This document shows, piece by piece, positions 16,328 to 24,925 of a DNA stretch of 64,000 nucleotides (its first letter is position 1; each line of letters begins with the position of its first letter). The DNA comes from WLMZ01 sp031410915 (GTDB lineage Bacteria; Actinomycetota; Acidimicrobiia; Acidimicrobiales; Ilumatobacteraceae). The translations under genes and the position numbers were made by a program. The notes beneath the pieces were generated by a model, which saw only the letters and a program-made list of their open reading frames with translations, did no database searches and was not told the DNA's origin. The DNA lies in assembly GCA_031410915.1 (NCBI GenBank), contig JANNZY010000217.1, positions 3,734 to 67,733 on the forward strand, in the 5' to 3' direction.

Positions 16328-16645
16328 TTAGAAGATGCCCGAGCGCGACTGGCCGAAGCCACGGGTGTCGGGGTTGCCGACGACCACGTTCCAGCGACGG
16401 ATCCGCCACGATGTGACCAGGCCCTCGCGAACGTACGGGTCGTCGCGGACGAAGGATTCGACGACGGCGATGTCGTCGGCGCGGAACACGAGGACGGCGC
16501 CGTCGACCGGGTCGTCGAGCGCACCACCGAGCACCAGGAAGCCACGGCGGTGGTTGCTCTCCGCCAGCGCGAGGTGCGCGTCGCGGAACTGAGCGCGCCG
16601 CTCGACGTAGTCGGCCCCCACGTCGTAGTACAGCAGCCAGTACAC
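16328..16645 (-). CDS. YciI-like protein
   Basis: A 105-aa YCII-fold (ferredoxin-like dimeric alpha/beta barrel) protein. MYWLLYYDVGADYVERRA, the conserved His in RDAHLAL and the Asp/Arg segment FRADDIAVVESFVRDDPYV match the domain. Such proteins are small cytosolic enzymes or binding proteins of mostly unknown substrate; some take part in ring cleavage or dehalogenation. It is upstream of ccr on the same strand, but the repeat block between them makes a shared operon uncertain. Confidence 0.8.
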   Translation of the reverse strand: MYWLLYYDVGADYVERRAQFRDAHLALAESNHRRGFLVLGGALDDPVDGAVLVFRADDIAVVESFVRDDPYVREGLVTSWRIRRWNVVVGNPDTRGFGQSRSGIF

Positions 16646-16744
16646 GCACCCATCTTGGCATCCCCGGTTACCGACGGGTAGCAGCAGCGGCCTACGCTTC
16701 GATCAGCGACTGCGACGGCGCGGTCTCGGAGAAAGGCGTTGATC

Positions 16745-17926
16745 ATGGCTGGTTCGTACATCGTTGCTGGAGCCCGGACACCGATCGGCAAGATGAGCGG
16801 TGCACTCGCCGGATTCAGCGCTGCAGAACTCGGCGGGATCGCGATCAAGGCTGCGCTCGAGCGCGCTGGGGTTGCGCCAGAAGAAGTCGAGCACGTGTTG
16901 ATGGGCCAGGTCCTGATGGCCGGCCAGGGCCAGGTGCCATCGCGCCAGGCCGCCGTGAAAGCCGGCATCCCGATGAGCGTGCCCAGCGTGAACATCAACA
17001 AGGTCTGCCTGTCCGGCCTGAACACGATCTACCTCGCCGACCAGATGATCGCCGCGGGCGACGCCGACATCGTCATCGCCGGCGGCATGGAGAGCATGAC
17101 CAACGCGCCATACCTGGCGACCGGCGCACGCGCCGGTTTTCGCTACGGCAACACCGAGCTCGCCGATGCCATCATCAAAGACGGCCTGTGGTGCGCGTTC
17201 GACGCGTGCCTGATGGGCCTGGGCACGGACCGCTACACGGCCGGCTCGATCAGCCGCGAGCAGCAGGACGAGTTCGCGATGGCCAGCAACGTGCGTGCCG
17301 CGGACGCAATCGCTGCCGGCCGGCTCAGCGACGAGATCGTGCCGGTCACGATCCCGCAGCGCAAGGGCGATCCGATCGTCGTGTCGAACGACGAAGGCGT
17401 CAGGGCCAACACCACCATGGAATCGCTCGGTTCGCTCAAGCCCGCCTTCGACAAGGAGGGCAGCATCACCGCCGCCAACGCATCGCAGATCAGTGACGGC
17501 GGTTCGGCGGTCGTTGTCATGTCCGAGCGCGCCGTGCAGTCGCGCGGGGTGCAACCGCTCGGTCAGGTCGTGGGATACGGCATGGTGGCCGGCCCGGACA
17601 ACGCTTCGCTGTTGCACCAGCCGAGCCGAGCGATCTTCCGCGCGCTCGAACGGGCTGGCATGAAGGTCGACGAGGTCGACCTGTTCGAGTTGAACGAAGC
17701 GTTCGCCGCGGTCGGCATCGCCTCGATGGCCGAGCTCGGCATCACGCCGGAGATCACCAACGTCAACGGCGGCGCAATCGCGCTCGGCCATCCGATCGGG
17801 ATGAGCGGCAACCGGCTGGCACTGACGATCCTGCACGAACTGCGCCGTCGCGGTGGCGGCACCGGCGCAGTGGCGCTCTGCGGCGGCGGCGGGCAGGGCG
17901 ACGCGCTGTTGGTGCGCACCGTCTGA
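16745..17926 (+). CDS. Acetyl-CoA C-acetyltransferase (thiolase)
   Basis: A 393-aa type II thiolase. The nucleophilic Cys88 is in NKVCLSGLN (most family members have Ala after the Cys; here Leu). The catalytic His lies in NGGAIALGHPIG and the second Cys in CGGGGQGDA near the C-terminus. It condenses two acetyl-CoA to acetoacetyl-CoA or works in reverse, and would feed the ethylmalonyl-CoA pathway with the neighbouring ccr and mce. ATG 16745 has GAAAGG 8 bases upstream; an in-frame TTG two codons earlier is less likely. Confidence 0.9.
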   Translation: MAGSYIVAGARTPIGKMSGALAGFSAAELGGIAIKAALERAGVAPEEVEHVLMGQVLMAGQGQVPSRQAAVKAGIPMSVPSVNINKVCLSGLNTIYLADQMIAAGDADIVIAGGMESMTNAPYLATGARAGFRYGNTELADAIIKDGLWCAFDACLMGLGTDRYTAGSISREQQDEFAMASNVRAADAIAAGRLSDEIVPVTIPQRKGDPIVVSNDEGVRANTTMESLGSLKPAFDKEGSITAANASQISDGGSAVVVMSERAVQSRGVQPLGQVVGYGMVAGPDNASLLHQPSRAIFRALERAGMKVDEVDLFELNEAFAAVGIASMAELGITPEITNVNGGAIALGHPIGMSGNRLALTILHELRRRGGGTGAVALCGGGGQGDALLVRTV

Positions 17927-17980
17927 TCCACCCCGGGCGTCTCGCCCCGCTCGCCGACGTGGCCGAACGACGGCACGCCC

Positions 17981-18012
17981 AACTCGGACATGGCCAAACT
18001 CGGACATGGCCA
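17981..18012. repeat. Perfect tandem 16-mer (two copies)
   Basis: AACTCGGACATGGCCA occurs twice head to tail at 17981-17996 and 17997-18012, followed by AACC. It lies 55 bases after the thiolase stop. A relic of a short interspersed repeat or a dimeric binding site is possible; no function can be assigned. Confidence 0.7.
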
Positions 18013-18135
18013 AACCAATCAGCACGCGGAGACGTGTCGTCGATGTGTGTGATGTGGCGCGCTGGTGGCGTTCGGCGCTCCCGCCCAGGTCAGTAGGTTG
18101 CGCCGGTGTTTGTCGGGGAAATCTCGCCGAAAGGG

Positions 18136-18164
18136 TTGACATCCGATCGACATGTTTGTAATGT
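18136..18164 (+). promoter_or_regulatory. Sigma70-type promoter TTGACA-N17-TAATGT
   Basis: A consensus -35 hexamer (18136-18141) lies 17 bases before TAATGT (18159-18164), predicting a start near 18171. No protein-coding gene lies downstream on this strand before the hairpin with T-run at 18217-18286. The 11-bp palindrome AACAAGTTGTT (18171-18181) overlaps the predicted start and could be an operator. Confidence 0.6.
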
Positions 18165-18170
18165 AACTGC

Positions 18171-18287
18171 AACAAGTTGTTCGCACAGCGAGTGAAACAC
18201 CACTCGTTGTCAAGATCTGAGGCACCACCTTCGCAGCTGGCCCGTCCGCCCGCTACCAGCTGCAGGGGTGGTGCCTCAGCATTTTTC
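18171..18287 (+). ncRNA. Candidate free-standing structured small RNA
   Basis: A consensus promoter is followed by about 115 bases holding two hairpins and a T-run. Hairpin 1 (18185-18210) has a 10-bp stem with one G-U and loop AAACAC. Hairpin 2 (18217-18279) has a perfect 13-bp outer stem, a 3x3 internal loop, an 8-bp inner stem GCAGCTGG/CCAGCTGC and a 15-base C-rich loop (18241-18255). It is followed by CATTTTTC, as in an intrinsic terminator. The + strand has no gene here; recR-dnaX lie opposite. C-rich loops are known seed regions in some Gram-positive small RNAs. I cannot match it to 6S, 6C, SRP, tmRNA or RNase P RNA. Confidence 0.55.
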
Positions 18288-18336
18288 ACCTCTGTCGCCG
18301 CCGACCGCACACCCGAGATCATGGTGAGCGCCGCGC

Positions 18337-18942
18337 TCAGGTCACTTCGCGGCGGCCTTCGAGCGCACGGCCGAGGGTGAGTTCGTCGGCGTACTCCAGA
18401 TCGCCGCCGACGGGCAGCCCGCTGGCGATGCGGGTGACCTTCAAGTCGAACGGCTTCAACATCCGCGCGATGTAGAGCGCGGTGACCTCGCCCTCGGTGT
18501 TCGGGTTCGTGCAGAGGATGACCTCCTCGACCGCTTCCGGGCCGAGTCGAGCAAACAGCTCCTTCATCTTCAGCTGCTCCGGGCCGACACCGTCGAGCGG
18601 ACTCATCGCGCCGAGCAGGACGTGATATCGACCGTGGAACTCACCGGTCTTCTCCAGCGCGACGATGTCGCGCGATTCCTCCACGACGCACAGAGTGTGG
18701 CTGCTGCGTCGATCGTCGAGACAGATCGGGCACAGCTCGCCCTCGGCGAAGTTGAAGCACCGCGAGCAGAAGCGCACCCGGTCCTTGGCATCGGTGATCG
18801 CGTGAGCGAGGCGAGAGACGTCGTCATGTGGTGCTTTGAGCAGATGGAAGGCGATGCGCTGTGCCGACTTCGGCCCCACACCGGGCATCCGTCCGAGTTC
18901 GTCGATCAGCGCCTGCACCGGCTGGGTGTACGTGCCCGCCAT
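18337..18942 (-). CDS. recR: Recombination mediator RecR
   Basis: RecR acts with RecO (and RecF) to load RecA onto SSB-coated single-stranded DNA. The 201-aa product has an N-terminal helix-hairpin-helix (RMPGVGPKSAQRIAFHLL). It has a C4 zinc finger at Cys59, 62, 71 and 74 and a Toprim domain with VVEESRDIVALEKTGEF, ending with the usual IASGLPVGGDLEYADE. Its ATG shares one base with the dnaX stop (TGATG), so translation is probably coupled. Confidence 0.96.
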   Translation of the reverse strand: MAGTYTQPVQALIDELGRMPGVGPKSAQRIAFHLLKAPHDDVSRLAHAITDAKDRVRFCSRCFNFAEGELCPICLDDRRSSHTLCVVEESRDIVALEKTGEFHGRYHVLLGAMSPLDGVGPEQLKMKELFARLGPEAVEEVILCTNPNTEGEVTALYIARMLKPFDLKVTRIASGLPVGGDLEYADELTLGRALEGRREVT

Positions 18943-20762
18943 CAGCGCGGCTCGTCGACGAAGACCGAGCCGGGAAAGGCATCCGTGAGTCGGTCCTCGG
19001 AGGTCTTCACCGAGCCGGGCGGGGCGTCGACGAGGTCATCGATGTCGATGTCTTCGTCCGCCTCCATCGGCGGGTCGGCAGCGGTGAGCGAGCCACCCGG
19101 CCGCAGCGGCACGACCGGCGCGACGTGGCCGTCGGCGGCGACCTGGGCACCGGGCCCGTTGTCGACGACGAGCGTGACCGGCACGGCCGCGCCGAGGTAG
19201 GCCTTGATCGCGGCCTGCACGTCGTTGCGATAGTCCTCGCAGCGCGAGCGATGGGTCTCGTTCGGAAGCCCGAACGCAACACTCTCGCCGCGAGCACCGA
19301 GGAAGTGGCCGGCGGAGAACAATGCCCGCGCCATGGGCTTGAGGGTCGGAAGCACATTGGACTGCCACTCGGCAGCGAGCCGGGCTGCGAGCGACTCGAT
19401 GCCGGGCACCGCCGAAGCGGGCGCGGCTGCTGGCGTCGGAGCCGGAACCGGGGGCGATGCCGCGACGACGCCTTCGGTCGGCAGGTGTGCCGACGCGGCC
19501 AAGACCGGTGGCGCGGGCGCAGCCGCACGCGGCTGGGGGGCCGGTTGTGGGCGGGGCGCGGGCGCAGTGTCGTCGCGCCGGGCGCGACCACCGATCGCCG
19601 CTCGACCCGTGGCGGGGTCGACGGGTGCGGGGCGCACGGCCGGCGCAGGCGTCGTGGCCCCGGCCGCGACTGCCTTCTCCAACCGTTCGAGGCGAACGAG
19701 GAGGCCGTTGATGTCCGAGCCACCCGCGTCGTGGGTCAACTGCACGAGAGCGACGTCCAGCAGCAGCCGCGGGTCCGGCGCATGGCGCATCTCGACCAGC
19801 ATCTCGCCGAGGCGCTCCATCGCCCTCACGATGGACGCCGCACCGAGGCGCTGGGCTTGCTCACCGACCTTTGCCGCCTGCTGGTCGCCGAGCTGCACGA
19901 GTTCGGGTGCCATGAGCGACAGGAAGCAGTCGCGCAGATGCCGGATCAGCTCTTGCGCGAGCGTGCGCGGATCGCGACCCTGCTGCACGGCATGGGCGAG
20001 TGCGGCCAACGCCTGGCCGGGATCGCGAGCGATGAGCGCCTCGATGAACTCGTCGTAGGACTGCGTCTCGGGCGCGTCGCCGCCCGAGGCAGCCACCAGC
20101 TCCAGTGCGGACAGCGTGTCGCGTGCGGACCCACCGCCCTGCATGAGCGCGGCCTGGAAGCCCTCCTCCGACACCGTCAGGCCAGCATCGGCGGCGACCC
20201 AGCGCACGTGTTGTTCGAGTTCGTCCATCGGCAGCAGCCGGAACTCGAGGTGCTGGACGCGTGAGCGAATGGTCTGGCTGACCTTTTGCGGATCAGTGGT
20301 GGCGAGCACGAACACGACGTGCGGCGGCGGCTCTTCGAGCGTCTTCAGCAACGCTGCCTCGGCACCTTTGGACAGCATGTGCACTTCGTCGAGGATGTAC
20401 ACCTTGTGACGTCCGGGGGTGCCGAGTGACGCCTTCTCGATCAGGTCGCGCATCGCTTCGACCCCGTTGTTGCTGGCGGCGTCCAATTCGTGCACGTCGT
20501 AGCTGGTGCCGGCCTGAACAGCCAGACACGAATCGCACTCGCAACATGGCTCGCCGTCCGCCGGGTTGGTGCAGTTGAGCACCTTGGCCAGGACGCGCGC
20601 CGACGTGGTCTTGCCCGTGCCACGCGGGCCACTGAACAGGTAGCCCTGGCCCTCGCGCTCGTTGATGACCGCGTTGCGCAGCGCCCGCACGACATGCTCC
20701 TGCCCGCGGATCTCGCTGAAGCGGCGGGGGCGGTACCGGCGGTAGAGCGACTGAGCGGCCAT
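18942..20762 (-). CDS. dnaX: DNA polymerase III subunits gamma/tau
   Basis: DnaX is the clamp-loader ATPase and replisome organiser. The 606-aa protein starts MAAQSLYRRYRP. Walker A GPRGTGKT is at residues 45-52, zinc-binding Cys64, 73, 76 and 79 follow, then the DEVH box (ILDEVHMLSK) and sensor 1/2 segments, domain III, and a long Ala/Pro-rich linker (about 385-500) before a tau-like C-terminal part. No A-rich slippery sequence for a gamma frameshift is evident. ATG 20762 is chosen by homology; the upstream frame is unrelated. recR follows with a 1-nt overlap, a common gene order. Confidence 0.95.
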   Translation of the reverse strand: MAAQSLYRRYRPRRFSEIRGQEHVVRALRNAVINEREGQGYLFSGPRGTGKTTSARVLAKVLNCTNPADGEPCCECDSCLAVQAGTSYDVHELDAASNNGVEAMRDLIEKASLGTPGRHKVYILDEVHMLSKGAEAALLKTLEEPPPHVVFVLATTDPQKVSQTIRSRVQHLEFRLLPMDELEQHVRWVAADAGLTVSEEGFQAALMQGGGSARDTLSALELVAASGGDAPETQSYDEFIEALIARDPGQALAALAHAVQQGRDPRTLAQELIRHLRDCFLSLMAPELVQLGDQQAAKVGEQAQRLGAASIVRAMERLGEMLVEMRHAPDPRLLLDVALVQLTHDAGGSDINGLLVRLERLEKAVAAGATTPAPAVRPAPVDPATGRAAIGGRARRDDTAPAPRPQPAPQPRAAAPAPPVLAASAHLPTEGVVAASPPVPAPTPAAAPASAVPGIESLAARLAAEWQSNVLPTLKPMARALFSAGHFLGARGESVAFGLPNETHRSRCEDYRNDVQAAIKAYLGAAVPVTLVVDNGPGAQVAADGHVAPVVPLRPGGSLTAADPPMEADEDIDIDDLVDAPPGSVKTSEDRLTDAFPGSVFVDEPR

Positions 20763-20940
20763 CGCTGTGAGCCTACCGAGAGGGCGTGACAGGGTTGGGC
20801 CGGATGGCACGCGGCCCGCAGATGCGCCTGGCGAGGGTCTCGTCGACCTCGAAAACTCCTGCGCCGCCGGACTTCTTTCATATGATGTGCGCAAGTCTCA
20901 CGGCGACGGGCCGGCGCGGACTGGTCGAGGGAGATGTGTG

Positions 20941-22020
20941 ATGAAGCGGAATCGATTGCTCGGTGTGTCGTTGGCGGTGATGGCACTTGCAGCATCGGCA
21001 TGTTCCGACAGCGGCACGAAGACGCTGTCCGAGGACGACTTCATCGGCCAGATGGAAGACATCTGCCGCACCGCCAAGCGCGACATCCAAGACGTCGACA
21101 CGTCCGACCCGAGCTCCGTCAGCGACATCGTGGACATCATCCAGACAGGGCTCGACGACCTCAACAAGCTGAAGCCGCCGAAGGCGCTCGCCAACGACTT
21201 CGGAGATTTCGTCGACAACCTCGACGATCAGTTGAACGAAGCGCAAGACCTGGCCGACGCGATCGATGCAGGCGATCAAGACGCCGCGCAGAAGGCGGCC
21301 GACAACCTGACCGAGCTGTCCGCCGACGGCGACCAGATCGCCGAGGACCTCGGTGCCGACAGGTGCGTTGGTGTGGGCGGCGGCGACACGCCGACCGACT
21401 CGACCGAAGCCACCGATACGACCGATGTGGCGGACACGACCGAGAGCACCGACGCGACGGACGACACCGTCACTGTTCCGGCCACCGACGACACGACGCC
21501 GAACACACCGCTGCCGATCGACTCGACACCGGTCACGCAGCCGCCCACCGACATGACCCAGCCACCGCCGAACCCGGACGCGACCGGTGAGGCGCTGGAC
21601 GCGTCGCAGGTCTGGACGGCACCCGACGGATACGAGTGGGGGGCCTTGACCGACCTGGCCGGTGTCATCACGCCGAGTACAGATCCTGTGCTCGGTCCGG
21701 TGCTGATCGACTACTCGGCGGGCATCGTCCAGTCGACGTCCGGTGGCCCGTCGGCGATCTTCTACATCACCGAGATCTCGACCAGCCCGTGGGAGCAGGA
21801 CCAGATCGACGCCTACTTCGCCTTCTCGTTCGGCTCCGGCGGCTCGGACACGTCCACGCCGCTCGGCCTGCCGGCCAAGATCAAGCCGAACGCCGCAGAC
21901 GGCCTCGACGGCGCGCTTGCCTGGCTGAACGGTGCCGGCATTGCGGTCATCGCTCCTTCGGGAACCGACGTGCTCACGTTGATCGACGAGTTCTACAACG
22001 CCAACGTGATGGGCGGCTGA
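20941..22020 (+). CDS. Lipoprotein with Asp/Thr-rich linker, paralog 1
   Basis: A 359-aa exported lipoprotein. The signal peptide MKRNRLLGVSLAVMALAAS is followed by the lipobox Cys (AASAC). A helical domain (DDFIGQMEDICRTAKRDIQ to about residue 140) is joined by a long Thr/Asp/Pro linker to a C-terminal globular domain starting near SQVWTAPDGYEWG. GGGAG lies 8 bases before the ATG. TATGAT at 20881-20886 could be a -10 box, but no good -35 was seen. The next gene encodes a protein of the same plan, so the pair arose by duplication. The function is unknown; it is probably anchored on the outer face of the membrane. Confidence 0.75.
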   Translation: MKRNRLLGVSLAVMALAASACSDSGTKTLSEDDFIGQMEDICRTAKRDIQDVDTSDPSSVSDIVDIIQTGLDDLNKLKPPKALANDFGDFVDNLDDQLNEAQDLADAIDAGDQDAAQKAADNLTELSADGDQIAEDLGADRCVGVGGGDTPTDSTEATDTTDVADTTESTDATDDTVTVPATDDTTPNTPLPIDSTPVTQPPTDMTQPPPNPDATGEALDASQVWTAPDGYEWGALTDLAGVITPSTDPVLGPVLIDYSAGIVQSTSGGPSAIFYITEISTSPWEQDQIDAYFAFSFGSGGSDTSTPLGLPAKIKPNAADGLDGALAWLNGAGIAVIAPSGTDVLTLIDEFYNANVMGG

Positions 22021-22024
22021 CCCG

Positions 22025-23011
22025 ATGCGATCGGTGGCGGCTGCGGTTGTTGCTGCCGCGCTGCTCACCGCGTGCGGGAGCAGTGGCGGTGGGGCGACGC
22101 AGACCAACGACTTGTTCCTCGACAAGGTCGAAGCCGCCTGCCGTGTCGCGGCGAAGAAGATCGACAAGATCGATCCAGCGTCGCCCAGCGCGATCGGCGA
22201 TCTCGCCAACGCGCTCAACAAGGCCCACGACGATCTCACCAAGCTGGACATCCCGCAGCCGCTGTCGCGTGACTTCGGCAAGTTCACGACCAGCCTCGAC
22301 GACCAGGTCGGCGCACTCGCCACGCTCGCATCGGCGGTCAACGCCGGCGATCAGTCCAGCGTCGACGACGCGACATCGGAGATCAACTCGCAGCGCTTCG
22401 CCGCCGACAAGGTGGCCAACGATCTCCTCGCCTTGTCGTGCAAGGGGCTGACCCCGGAGAACGGGTTCGCTCCTGCGTCCAGCACGGACACCGTTCCCGT
22501 CACCGACCCGCCCGTCACCGATCCGCCCGTCACCGACCCACCCAGCACCGAGACGGTCACCACCGACACGGCGACGGCGGACACGATCCTGCCCGTCGAC
22601 CTGTCGATCGGAACACCGGCGCCGGACGGATTCCGCTGGATCGAGGGCGACAAGGTAGATGTCTCCGGGCTCTACGAGAAGCCGACCGTCGGCCCGCTCG
22701 TCACGTTCTACGGCGGGGGCCGGCTGGAGAACATCGATGACAGCAGCACGGCCAGCATCTATCTCGTCCAGATCTCCGAGCCGTGGACCGACGACACCCG
22801 CGCCGAGTACGAGTTCTGGGAGGGCGTCCAGGGCGGTACGGCCACCACGACGCCGACCGGCATCCCGGTCACGCAGAAGTTCGGGGCGTTCACGGACACC
22901 GATTGTGTCGTCTTCACCGGGGGCACGTCGGGCATCACGGTCTGCACGTTCACCGGCGTGGACGGGTTGGCGATCCTCGACGCGTTCGTCGCCGCGAACG
23001 GGTCGGGCTGA
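22025..23011 (+). CDS. Lipoprotein, paralog 2
   Basis: A 328-aa lipoprotein with signal MRSVAAAVVAAALLTAC (lipobox LTAC). An N-terminal helical domain (DLFLDKVEAACRVAAKKID) has the same spacing as paralog 1 (DDFIGQMEDICRTAKRDI). A linker with three VTDPP repeats precedes a C-terminal domain beginning near GFRWIEGDKV. It starts 4 bases after the paralog 1 stop, so the two are co-transcribed. The shared Cys in the first helix of both domains suggests a common fold with a disulfide. The family is not recognised. Confidence 0.75.
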   Translation: MRSVAAAVVAAALLTACGSSGGGATQTNDLFLDKVEAACRVAAKKIDKIDPASPSAIGDLANALNKAHDDLTKLDIPQPLSRDFGKFTTSLDDQVGALATLASAVNAGDQSSVDDATSEINSQRFAADKVANDLLALSCKGLTPENGFAPASSTDTVPVTDPPVTDPPVTDPPSTETVTTDTATADTILPVDLSIGTPAPDGFRWIEGDKVDVSGLYEKPTVGPLVTFYGGGRLENIDDSSTASIYLVQISEPWTDDTRAEYEFWEGVQGGTATTTPTGIPVTQKFGAFTDTDCVVFTGGTSGITVCTFTGVDGLAILDAFVAANGSG

Positions 23012-23101
23012 CCACTCGCACTAGGGTCCGACGGCGCACGCGTGCCGTCCACCGGGTCGCCGGAGACCTCACGATGCGCTGACTACGGTTACCGACACCA
23101 C

Positions 23102-24925
23102 ATGAAACGCGCCCCTCGACCCCTCTCGCGATACGGCCTGCTGGCACTGGCAGCGGCAATCGTGGTCGGTCCGGCGCTCGGTACGGCCGTCGCGCACGCC
23201 GAGACCCTGGCCGCACTCTCGACATCGCCCGCCGACGGCGCAACGGTCGCCGCATCGCCGGCGCAGGTGACCATCACGTTCAACCAGACGATCGGATCGG
23301 CCGCGTCCGTTGTCATCGCGTGCAACGGCACGACGGTCAACCAGCCCGAGGCGCGTGTGGGCGAGGACATCAGCAGCCTGATCGTCGACCTGACGTCGAG
23401 CCCGCTGCCGAAGGGCACGTGCGAGGTGCTCTGGCAGGCCCAGGGCACCACCGAGCCGGGCACCCAGCGCGGCAACTTCTCGTTCACAGTCGAGCAGGAC
23501 ACGGTCATCACTGTCGCGCCTGTGGATTCCAGCGGCTCGCCGATCAGCACCCCCGCTGCGACGAACGGCACGACCGCCGCCGAGTCGGCGTCGCCACCGA
23601 ACATCGGTGGGCCGCTCGGCCTGGCCCGGCTGCTGTCGTCGCTGTCGATCGCCGTCCTCTTCGGTGCGCTCGTGCTGATCACCGTCGCGTGGCCGGAGGG
23701 CATCGAGTACATCCTGACGATCCGCTTCCTGCGCTACACCTGGGTGCTTGCGGTGTTCAGCACGGTGTTGCTGGTGATCTGTCTCACCGCGCAGTCCAAG
23801 GGCACCAGCATCGCCAGCTCGATCAGCCCGACGGGGTGGACCGACCTGAAAGACACCACCCCGGGCATTGCCGCGCTCGCCCGAGTCGTGCTCGTGATCG
23901 TGGCGGGTTGGGTGGCGATGCGCCCTGAGCGATGCATCGACCCCACCACACAGCTGCCCGCGCTCGCGATCCCCGGACTGGCAGTGGCGACGATGGGTTT
24001 CACCCGTTCCGGCGGCGACCTGGAGCTGGTCGGGTTCGCCGCGGGCGTGGTGCACGCGATCGCGATGGCGGTGTGGCTCGGTGGCCTCGTGCTGCTCGCC
24101 CGCGTGGTGCTGGCCGGCCCGGGCGAGGACGATCTCGTCCACGCGGTGCGCGGCTTCGGCCGTCTGGCCACCCCGGCGCTGCTGGCCACGGTCGTGTCGG
24201 GCGGCTTCCAGGTCTATCGGCTCGACAACAACCACCTGTTCGACACCACCCACGGACGGCTGCTGTTGTTGAAGTTGGTGCCGGTCATCGCAATGGTGTT
24301 CGTCGGCGTCGCGACGCGTCAGTTCATCCGCTCCCGCCTCGGCCGTGCGGATGTGATGACCGCGCCGAGGGCCGGCCGGCTGCGGCGCGCGATCGGGATG
24401 GAGGCCGTGATCGGTGTCCTCGTCCTCGCGGTGACGGCGTGGATGCTCTCGACGGTGCCCGGCAACTTGCGCGCCGCACCACGATCGTCGGACGACTTCG
24501 CCTACCAGAAGGACTTCCGCGACCCGGACGACACCGTCGAACTGAAGCTGAGCGTGCATCCGGCCAAGGTCGGACTGAACGAACTGTTCCTCGAAGTCAC
24601 CAAGCCGGAGACCGGCATCAACTCGATCACGGTCACGTTCGCACCGCCCGCCGGGGTGTTCGCCGACACCGTCGTGCTGACGTTGCAGTCATTGACCGGT
24701 GCCGGTGCCGCGTACGCGTCGAAGGCGGAAGGCCTGCGGCTGGAAGCACCGGGTGCGTGGAGCGTCATCGTCATCGTCGACTCCGCGTCGGGCATCCAGC
24801 GTCAGACGGACTTCTTGAACGTCGAGGGAGATGCATCGGGCGACATCTCACCGATCACGACAGTTCCCTCGACCGGGGTCACGTCACCGCCGACGTCGCC
24901 GACGTCAACGACCGTTGCCGGCTGA
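23102..24925 (+). CDS. CopC-CopD fusion, copper uptake/resistance protein
   Basis: A 607-aa fusion. A signal peptide ends in VAHA, so the mature protein begins near the His used for Cu(II) in CopC. The CopC beta-sandwich (LSTSPADGATVAASPAQVT) spans residues about 35-140, then a Thr/Ala linker. CopD membrane domains with about eight segments run from 190 to 460 (for example VHAIAMAVWLGGLVLLA). A C-terminal extracytoplasmic beta domain (about 480-590) like those in YcnJ-type proteins follows. Such fusions import or bind copper at the membrane. The 3' end overlaps the converging ligase gene by 21 bases. It may be unrelated to the preceding lipoproteins, from which it is separated by 90 bases. 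Confidence 0.85.
   Translation: MKRAPRPLSRYGLLALAAAIVVGPALGTAVAHAETLAALSTSPADGATVAASPAQVTITFNQTIGSAASVVIACNGTTVNQPEARVGEDISSLIVDLTSSPLPKGTCEVLWQAQGTTEPGTQRGNFSFTVEQDTVITVAPVDSSGSPISTPAATNGTTAAESASPPNIGGPLGLARLLSSLSIAVLFGALVLITVAWPEGIEYILTIRFLRYTWVLAVFSTVLLVICLTAQSKGTSIASSISPTGWTDLKDTTPGIAALARVVLVIVAGWVAMRPERCIDPTTQLPALAIPGLAVATMGFTRSGGDLELVGFAAGVVHAIAMAVWLGGLVLLARVVLAGPGEDDLVHAVRGFGRLATPALLATVVSGGFQVYRLDNNHLFDTTHGRLLLLKLVPVIAMVFVGVATRQFIRSRLGRADVMTAPRAGRLRRAIGMEAVIGVLVLAVTAWMLSTVPGNLRAAPRSSDDFAYQKDFRDPDDTVELKLSVHPAKVGLNELFLEVTKPETGINSITVTFAPPAGVFADTVVLTLQSLTGAGAAYASKAEGLRLEAPGAWSVIVIVDSASGIQRQTDFLNVEGDASGDISPITTVPSTGVTSPPTSPTSTTVAG

Noticed and set aside
18165..18184. LexA-type operator at the small RNA start
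   Set aside because: AACAAGTTGTT is palindromic but does not have the GAAC-N4-GTTC spacing of actinobacterial LexA boxes.
18171..18287. 6S, 6C, SRP or tmRNA identity for the candidate small RNA
   Set aside because: No long bulged 6S rod, no runs of six C in two loops, no SRP domain IV motif and no tag reading frame. The SRP RNA is instead at 1748-1873.
18942..20762. Programmed frameshift in dnaX producing gamma
   Set aside because: No A-AAA-AAG type slippery run is visible in this GC-rich gene.
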